From: JBBDWK01 sp040902885
GTDB lineage: Bacteria > Acidobacteriota > Terriglobia > Bryobacterales > Bryobacteraceae
Assembly: GCA_040902885.1 (NCBI GenBank)
Contig: JBBDWK010000002.1
Coordinates: 62,001 to 126,000 of the forward strand
Length of the DNA stretch: 64,000 bases
Direction: 5' to 3'
The notes beneath the pieces are model-generated. The model was given only the letters and a program-made list of their open reading frames with translations, did not search any database and was not told the origin of the DNA. The position numbers and the translations under genes were made by a program. Shown in pieces: positions 60,101 to 64,000 of the stretch. Numbering within the stretch: the stretch's first letter is position 1; every line of letters begins with the position of its first letter.

Positions 60101-60585
60101 TCGGCTCCGGCTGGAACGGCCTGCTGAACGCGCTGCTGGGCCAGTGGCAGGTGAACGGCATTATGACGTTAAACAGCGGCCTGCCGACGCAGATCAACAC
60201 CACCGGCAACACCAGCTTCTCGTTTGGCGGCGGGCAGCGGCCGGATTCAACCGGTCAGGATGCCACCCTCGACAATCCGACTCTGGACCAGTGGTTTGAC
60301 ACTTCCGCCTTCCGGCTGCCGGCACAATACACCTTCGGCAACATGGGGCGAATGCACCCGAGTCTACGAAGCGACTTCATCGAGAACCTCGACTTCTCCA
60401 TTTTCAAGCGCTTCAGGCTGAAGGAGCGCTTTTCGATGGAATTCCGCGGTGAGTGGTTCAATTCCATGAACCATCCCATCTTCGGCGAGCCGAACTCAAC
60501 GGTCGGCAACGCTCAGTTTGGTAGAGTCACCACCACGGCCAACGGGCCGCGCCAGACGCAACTGGCTCTCAAGCTACTCTTTTGA
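57103..60585 (+). CDS. TonB-dependent Oar-like outer-membrane receptor
   Basis: A 1160-residue protein from ATG 57103 (AAAAGGAAATCTGC ahead). Signal peptide about 1-27. A carboxypeptidase-regulatory domain (about 30-115, SISGLVTDPTGAAVSGASL) is followed by the plug (VVENRRIIDLPLNGRNVYG, TVNGGRDSSNAIMMDGVPV, NSYTAEYGRSGGGILTIAT) and a long barrel with repeated strand ends such as DDWKVSRKLTVNLGLRWDFE. It ends in LALKLLF. Oar-like receptors are the dominant outer-membrane proteins of Solibacter-type genomes. They are thought to take up or bind large molecules, and the ligand cannot be predicted. Confidence 0.92.
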   Translation: MTLLRTPFLRRAAVFAVAVFFTLPAPAQTVAGSISGLVTDPTGAAVSGASLTVTDLDRNVSLRTVSNDTGFYLVTPVPPGRYSIQAEKTGFRRFVLEPLPIATQQKASVNVTLEVGAVTESVTVTGAAQLIDSTSSTLSGVVENRRIIDLPLNGRNVYGLAALTPGVFGWRAASGNGGVGEGFESIGRFTVNGGRDSSNAIMMDGVPVTMNANTNNMNANSAVPSVEGVEEFRIQTNSYTAEYGRSGGGILTIATKSGTNEIHGSVFEFLRNSKMDANTWFSNASGGKLGTFQRNEFGASVGGPVFIPKLYNGKNRTFFFNVYERRRQRSASSRFMTLPTREQMDGDFSQTFNASGQLRVIHDPFSTVPDPARPGQFLRTPFGGNRIPAARMDPVAVNAQKFFGPEPNLPGQPFTRQNNFFFQGKAPVDVDRATTKIDHSFSDRQRMFFRYTIFNNQNSQPELWPGPGCPDGGCYSNAERQQNVALDYSNTLSPTTLLSLRYGFARSILNRASWHTGFRPSSLGLPENIEQGADLLVFPEFAVEEMTMPGLLHHWNFRSANQSHTFVGTLSKVLSSHSLKVGTEVRGNMVNHMQAPWSLNFTFNRGMTAGPDPRVVSTTSGFGYASFLLGAGASGSEVHGIRPALESKSFGFYVQDDWKVSRKLTVNLGLRWDFETGVTERYDRFAVFDPQIGSPLSQQTGLNLPGGWTFPGKGLDGRSLKSVEWGKIAPRIGFAYQLRPGTVIRTGAGIFYTMAPYGANNYGTPPFRASTPWVTSVDGVTPTDLLRNPFPNGVLQPEGSANGLLAALGQGLSSPVPSTMTTPYNTQWNFSISQDFGSSMALEVAYAGNKGTNLPITWQMDQLATNLIRPDAGLLDVVPNPFFGIVKVGALSTPTVQRGQLLTPYPHLPGVSFAGASWGNSNFHSFQAKFQKRFSAGSTVVVAYTWSKLISDGGDNAWASAGFRDFNCRACERSISPYDQRHRLVTSYTYELPFGQGKQFGSGWNGLLNALLGQWQVNGIMTLNSGLPTQINTTGNTSFSFGGGQRPDSTGQDATLDNPTLDQWFDTSAFRLPAQYTFGNMGRMHPSLRSDFIENLDFSIFKRFRLKERFSMEFRGEWFNSMNHPIFGEPNSTVGNAQFGRVTTTANGPRQTQLALKLLF

Positions 60586-60629
60586 GGAACTCGGCCATTC
60601 GGCTGTTATGAATCACGTAGTGTACAGCC

Positions 60630-61545
60630 TCACGGCAGGTCGATGTGGTGCAGCTTGAGATCCACGGTCGCATTAGGGTCAATCGAAATTTCCCGGACCT
60701 GGCTATGGGCTGCCCGGAGCTTGGCGACAAACTCCGCCGTGAACGGTGATGTTCTGGCTTGCCGCTTCCGCCCGGACACGATAGCGGCCAGGACGTAGTT
60801 GGAGAAACCGGAAGCGCCCCTCGCCGTCCGGTAGTGCGAGTTGTGCCGATGGCTCCGGTGCATCCAAAGCGGTCAGCGCGACTGCGGGCGTCTTCCCGGC
60901 GCTGGATTCGATCCGGCCTTCAACGGTTCCGCCCGGAGCGATGTCGATTCGCACGGACTCGACGGTGCGGAAATCGGCGATCCGATCCTGGGCGCCGAAG
61001 CAGCTATCGGCCGGCTTCGATACTACGGTGGGGTTCATCGTTGCCCAGGAAACGGCCACGGCGTAACTGCCCGGCGGCAGGTTGTAGAGCCGGTACCGGC
61101 CCGTGTCATCCACCTGTGCCGATGCGCCGATCGATACGCGACGAAACTGGCCGTTTCCGTCGGCGACCATCGGTAGCACGGTCGCGCGTCCCATGGGCCG
61201 GTTCTGCGTATCCGTGATGCGTCCGCTTATCGATCCGAACCGCACGAGGCGGACTGCGAGCGGGCTTTGGAGTGGAATGCGGAGCCGCAGTGTCGCATCG
61301 GCGTAGTTCGGCTTGGTGATATCGACTCGATACTCGCCGGCGGGGAGATCGACCGCTGCACCAAACGTCCCGCCGGTGCCTGTCTCCAGATCGGCGGTCA
61401 TTCGAGGAGCGCCGGCTATTCTTACCTGAACCCGCGCGCCGCGAATCGGCTTCGCCGAGTGTTCCTCGAGCACAGAGCCTGAGAATGGCTCTCCGAAGAG
61501 GATGGCGCTAAACAGAGCCGGAACGGCAAGGCAGCCTCGCCACAG
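60630..61545 (-). pseudogene. Broken carboxypeptidase-regulatory-like protein gene
   Basis: The main frame carries two to three Ig-like regulatory repeats (SAKPIRGARVQVRIAG, GSISGRITDTQNRPMGRATV, GRYRLYNLPPGSYAVAV, PGGTVEGRIESSAGK), then stops at 60703. The natural tail continues in another frame (SPFTAEFVAKLRAAHSQVRE to DLKLHHIDLP, stop at 60630), so a single-base shift lies near 60755. At the 5' end a good signal peptide (WRGCLAVPALFSAILFGEP) precedes the frame but begins at CTG 61545; no ATG, GTG or TTG is available upstream of 61473. Start loss plus frameshift argues for a pseudogene. Confidence 0.6.
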
Positions 61546-61673
61546 TGTACACCAGTCCGCGCCAACGATACTGGCTCAGGAGCCTTGACACCACTTGACC
61601 CCCGGTGATAGAGGTAAGACCGGTGAAAACACCGCTCTGCGTCCCTTGCACCTCGCCGCACTAGGAGGATCGT

Positions 61674-64000
61674 ATGAAGCTTGCCGTTCAAACCTTTTGC
61701 ACGATGCTTGCCGCAATCGTGCTGGCCGCCCCGGTTGCCATCGCTCAGACCACTTTTGGAAGGATTGTCGGGGACGTTCGCGATTCGTCCGGCAGTTCCA
61801 TGACGGGAGTGGAAGTCACGGTGACCAACGAAGGCTCCCGCGAGACTTACAAACAGCGCACCACGGAGGTCGGATCGTACGGATTCAGTACGCTCATCCC
61901 CGGAACGTACACGATCCTGGCGGAGCAATCGGGATTTCGGCCGGTCCGCGTGCAGGGGATTGTGCTTCAGGTCAACCAAACGGCCCGGTTCGATCTGGCG
62001 ATGGAGGTTGGCTCGGTGACTGAATCCATCAATGTGACGGCTTCGGCGCCCGTTCTGGCGACCGACACATCCGATGTCGGGCAGGTAGTCACGCAGCGGC
62101 AGATCGTGGAACTGCCGCTGAACGGCCGGAACTACATGCAGCTTACCGCGCTAACCAATGGTGTAATCCTGTCGGGAACAACCGAAAGCGGCGGGCCGAA
62201 CTTCTTAAGCCAGGGGGGCCGGCCGACGCAGAACAGCTTCCTGGTGGATGGCGTGGAGTCCCGCATTCAGCGCGAAGGCCGCTATGGGCTGAATCTGTCC
62301 GTCGAGGCGATTGACGAGTTCAAGGTAATGCAGAACTCCTTCTCCGCCGAGTACGGCCGGGGCACCACGATCGTGAACGCGGCGATCCGGTCAGGAACGA
62401 ACGCGTATCACGGCAGTCTGTTTGAGTTTCTGCGCAATGAAAGGCTTGACGCCCGGAACGCGTTCGATCTCACCAGCACAAGACGCCCGCCGCTCCGCTT
62501 CAACCAATTCGGCGCCGCTGTTGGCGGTCCCATCAAGCGGGACAAGTTTTTCTTCTTCGCCAACTACGAAGGCCAGCGCGTCCGGCGGGCTTCTACCCTA
62601 TTCGGGAATGTGCCCACGCCCGCCATGCTCTCGGGCAACCTGGCCGGTATGCGAACCGCGAACGACCCCGACACGGGAGCGCCGTTCCCCAACAACGTGG
62701 TGCCATCCTCCCGGTTCTCGCAGTTCGCGCGCGAGGGCGCAAAGCTCTATCCGGCTCCGAACTCTTCGGCGCTCGCCAATCTCAACTACCAGAGGGTGCT
62801 GGGCAACCCCACGAACATGAACCAGGGAACCGGACGGATCGACTACTTGTTAAGTTCCAAAGACCGGCTGAGCGGTCACTACACCGGGTTCGACTTTAAC
62901 GTGATCAACGGCAGTCTGCTTCCCTATGCCGGTACACAGGCGTTCTCCAAAGTCCGGAACCTTGCGATCGAGCACATCCGCAACTTCAGCTCGACGCTGC
63001 TGAACACGCTGCGTTTCGGGTACTCCTATACCGACACGTACACTGGTCCCGACACGCTGCTGGATCGCGATGTGACCAGGGACTTCGGGCTGCAGAACCT
63101 CTCGCCCGAGCCCAGAGCGTTTGCGCCTCCCGGTATCTCCATCGTCGGCTTCAACTATATCGGCGGGCCGTCGTGGATTCCGAACGGAGCCGTCGACATC
63201 AACAGGCAAATCGTAGACCAAGTGACCTGGATCAAGGGGCGCCATTCGATCAAGTTCGGCGGTGACATCCGGCTGCTGCGCTACAACGACCTCGGCTATG
63301 CCATTCAGAACGGCGCATACACCTTTGCGAATCAGTACAGTAATAACTCGGTGGCGGATTTTCTGTTGGGTATTCCTCAGCAGGCATATGCTCACCGCGC
63401 CGGCGGTACCGGCTTTTCGTTCAAGACGTCGAACGGTGAATATTCGTTGTTCGTCCAGGACGACATCCGTCTCGCGAGAAACCTGACTTTGAACGCCGGC
63501 CTTCGTTACGAGTACGTACAGTGGCCGCAGGAAGACAACAATGAATTTGCCGTCTGGAACTTCCAGCGCGGGGCGCTCGATCTGGCGGGTAAAGAACTGC
63601 CACGACGCATCGCGCCTTCCGACAGGAACAATTGGGGGCCGCGCCTCGGAATCGCGTACACGCCATTGAAGAAGACCGTGATCCGCGCTGGCGCTGGAAT
63701 TACCTACGGCAACTTCCGCCAGTGGGAAGTTTCGCTGTTTCACTTCAGCCCGCCCTATGTCTACGAGAATCTGGATTTCAATGACTTTCCGAACCCGCGT
63801 TTTCGCATGGATACGCTCTGGCCAGCCGTGGTTCCGGTCGATCAGTTAGACTTTCGCACCGTCACGGTCAACTATCAAAGCCCGGACAAGGTGCTTCCTC
63901 CGACCTATCAATGGACCTTCGGCATTCAACAGGAGCTGCTACCCAACCTGATGATGGAGGTCGCCTATGTCGGGAACCGCTCCGTCCGCCAGCCGAATCG
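61674..64000 (+). CDS. TonB-dependent Oar-like receptor, C-terminus beyond window
   Basis: Open from ATG 61674 (TAGGAGGATCGT ahead) to the window edge, 775 codons. Signal peptide about 1-25 (VLAAPVAIAQ). A carboxypeptidase-regulatory domain (GRIVGDVRDSSGSSMTGVEV) is followed by the plug (TQRQIVELPLNGRNYMQL, QGGRPTQNSFLVDGVESR, NSFSAEYGRGTTIVNAAI) and barrel strands (QDDIRLARNLTLNAGLRYEY). The last part reads VAYVGNRSVRQPNR. About 300 further residues are expected. A TTGACA box about 85 bp upstream could belong to its promoter. Confidence 0.9.
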   Translation, partial: MKLAVQTFCTMLAAIVLAAPVAIAQTTFGRIVGDVRDSSGSSMTGVEVTVTNEGSRETYKQRTTEVGSYGFSTLIPGTYTILAEQSGFRPVRVQGIVLQVNQTARFDLAMEVGSVTESINVTASAPVLATDTSDVGQVVTQRQIVELPLNGRNYMQLTALTNGVILSGTTESGGPNFLSQGGRPTQNSFLVDGVESRIQREGRYGLNLSVEAIDEFKVMQNSFSAEYGRGTTIVNAAIRSGTNAYHGSLFEFLRNERLDARNAFDLTSTRRPPLRFNQFGAAVGGPIKRDKFFFFANYEGQRVRRASTLFGNVPTPAMLSGNLAGMRTANDPDTGAPFPNNVVPSSRFSQFAREGAKLYPAPNSSALANLNYQRVLGNPTNMNQGTGRIDYLLSSKDRLSGHYTGFDFNVINGSLLPYAGTQAFSKVRNLAIEHIRNFSSTLLNTLRFGYSYTDTYTGPDTLLDRDVTRDFGLQNLSPEPRAFAPPGISIVGFNYIGGPSWIPNGAVDINRQIVDQVTWIKGRHSIKFGGDIRLLRYNDLGYAIQNGAYTFANQYSNNSVADFLLGIPQQAYAHRAGGTGFSFKTSNGEYSLFVQDDIRLARNLTLNAGLRYEYVQWPQEDNNEFAVWNFQRGALDLAGKELPRRIAPSDRNNWGPRLGIAYTPLKKTVIRAGAGITYGNFRQWEVSLFHFSPPYVYENLDFNDFPNPRFRMDTLWPAVVPVDQLDFRTVTVNYQSPDKVLPPTYQWTFGIQQELLPNLMMEVAYVGNRSVRQPN

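Noticed and set aside
1..64000. CRISPR arrays, tRNA, rRNA, insertion sequences
   Set aside because: No regularly spaced repeats, no tRNA-like cloverleaf or T-loop outside genes, no transposase or integrase reading frame was found by reading.

Overview
The window is high-GC chromosomal DNA from an acidobacterium, most likely the Solibacter/Bryobacter lineage (Bryobacterales). The placement rests on family content: a VWA protein of the acidobacterial type at the left edge, a beta-propeller protein with the Solibacter-type C-terminal domain (40572-42413), three large Oar-like TonB-dependent receptors with an N-terminal carboxypeptidase-regulatory domain, an alpha-amidating-lyase-like NHL protein, and short palindromic intergenic repeats. 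No rRNA, tRNA, CRISPR array, integrase or transposase was seen.

Layout. 1-3012: VWA protein (cut by the edge), a small zinc-ribbon protein and a malic enzyme. 3084-19053: a signalling and stress block holding a PAS/sigma-54 enhancer-binding protein (EBP, 5356-7467), a decayed kinase/receiver protein, an MBL-receiver protein, a hybrid kinase, an RsbU-like phosphatase, CsbD, several tiny membrane proteins, YtxH-like and DksA-like proteins, a SYLF protein and an OmpA-like protein. 19166-26513: a translationally coupled hydrolase / M16 / M16 / LolA-like operon, a PHP metallohydrolase and a parvulin. 26522-30326 (minus): icd-purE-purK and two small membrane genes. 30795-35345: epimerase, hicBA, a TIM-barrel isomerase and a divergent oxidoreductase, then the NHL protein. 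35368-43759: a frameshifted TonB receptor, small secreted proteins, a FecR protein, the propeller protein and an M23 peptidase. 44116-45664: a compact three-gene operon of unknown function. 46055-51640: a kinase/NtrC-type pair and a pseudo-receiver ATPase. 51579-64000: MFS and ABC transporters, a sugar-acid dehydratase, a beta-barrel protein, a complete TonB receptor, a broken carboxypeptidase-regulatory gene and a TonB receptor cut by the right edge.

The most striking signal is in non-coding DNA. Six intergenic sites between 4022 and 16542 carry the same array of TGACC/GGTCA half-sites: TGACC-N6-GGTCA, preceded 2 bp upstream by another GGTCA, and in two cases by a fourth half-site. Sigma-54 type -24/-12 elements (GG-N10-GC) lie near most of them. 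Three are nearly identical to one another, in front of csbD, a 27-residue membrane peptide, and the SYLF/OmpA pair. The EBP gene sits inside the cluster and has one of these arrays directly upstream. I infer a local sigma-54 stress or envelope regulon whose operator and members can be read from the sequence.

Secondary points: the unknown operon with a degenerate HEPN-like protein, a malic enzyme with Asn in place of the catalytic Tyr, a GAFTSA variant in the NtrC-type regulator, a receiver lacking its phospho-acceptor Asp, two broken genes, and a truncated copy of the end of a sugar isomerase gene.
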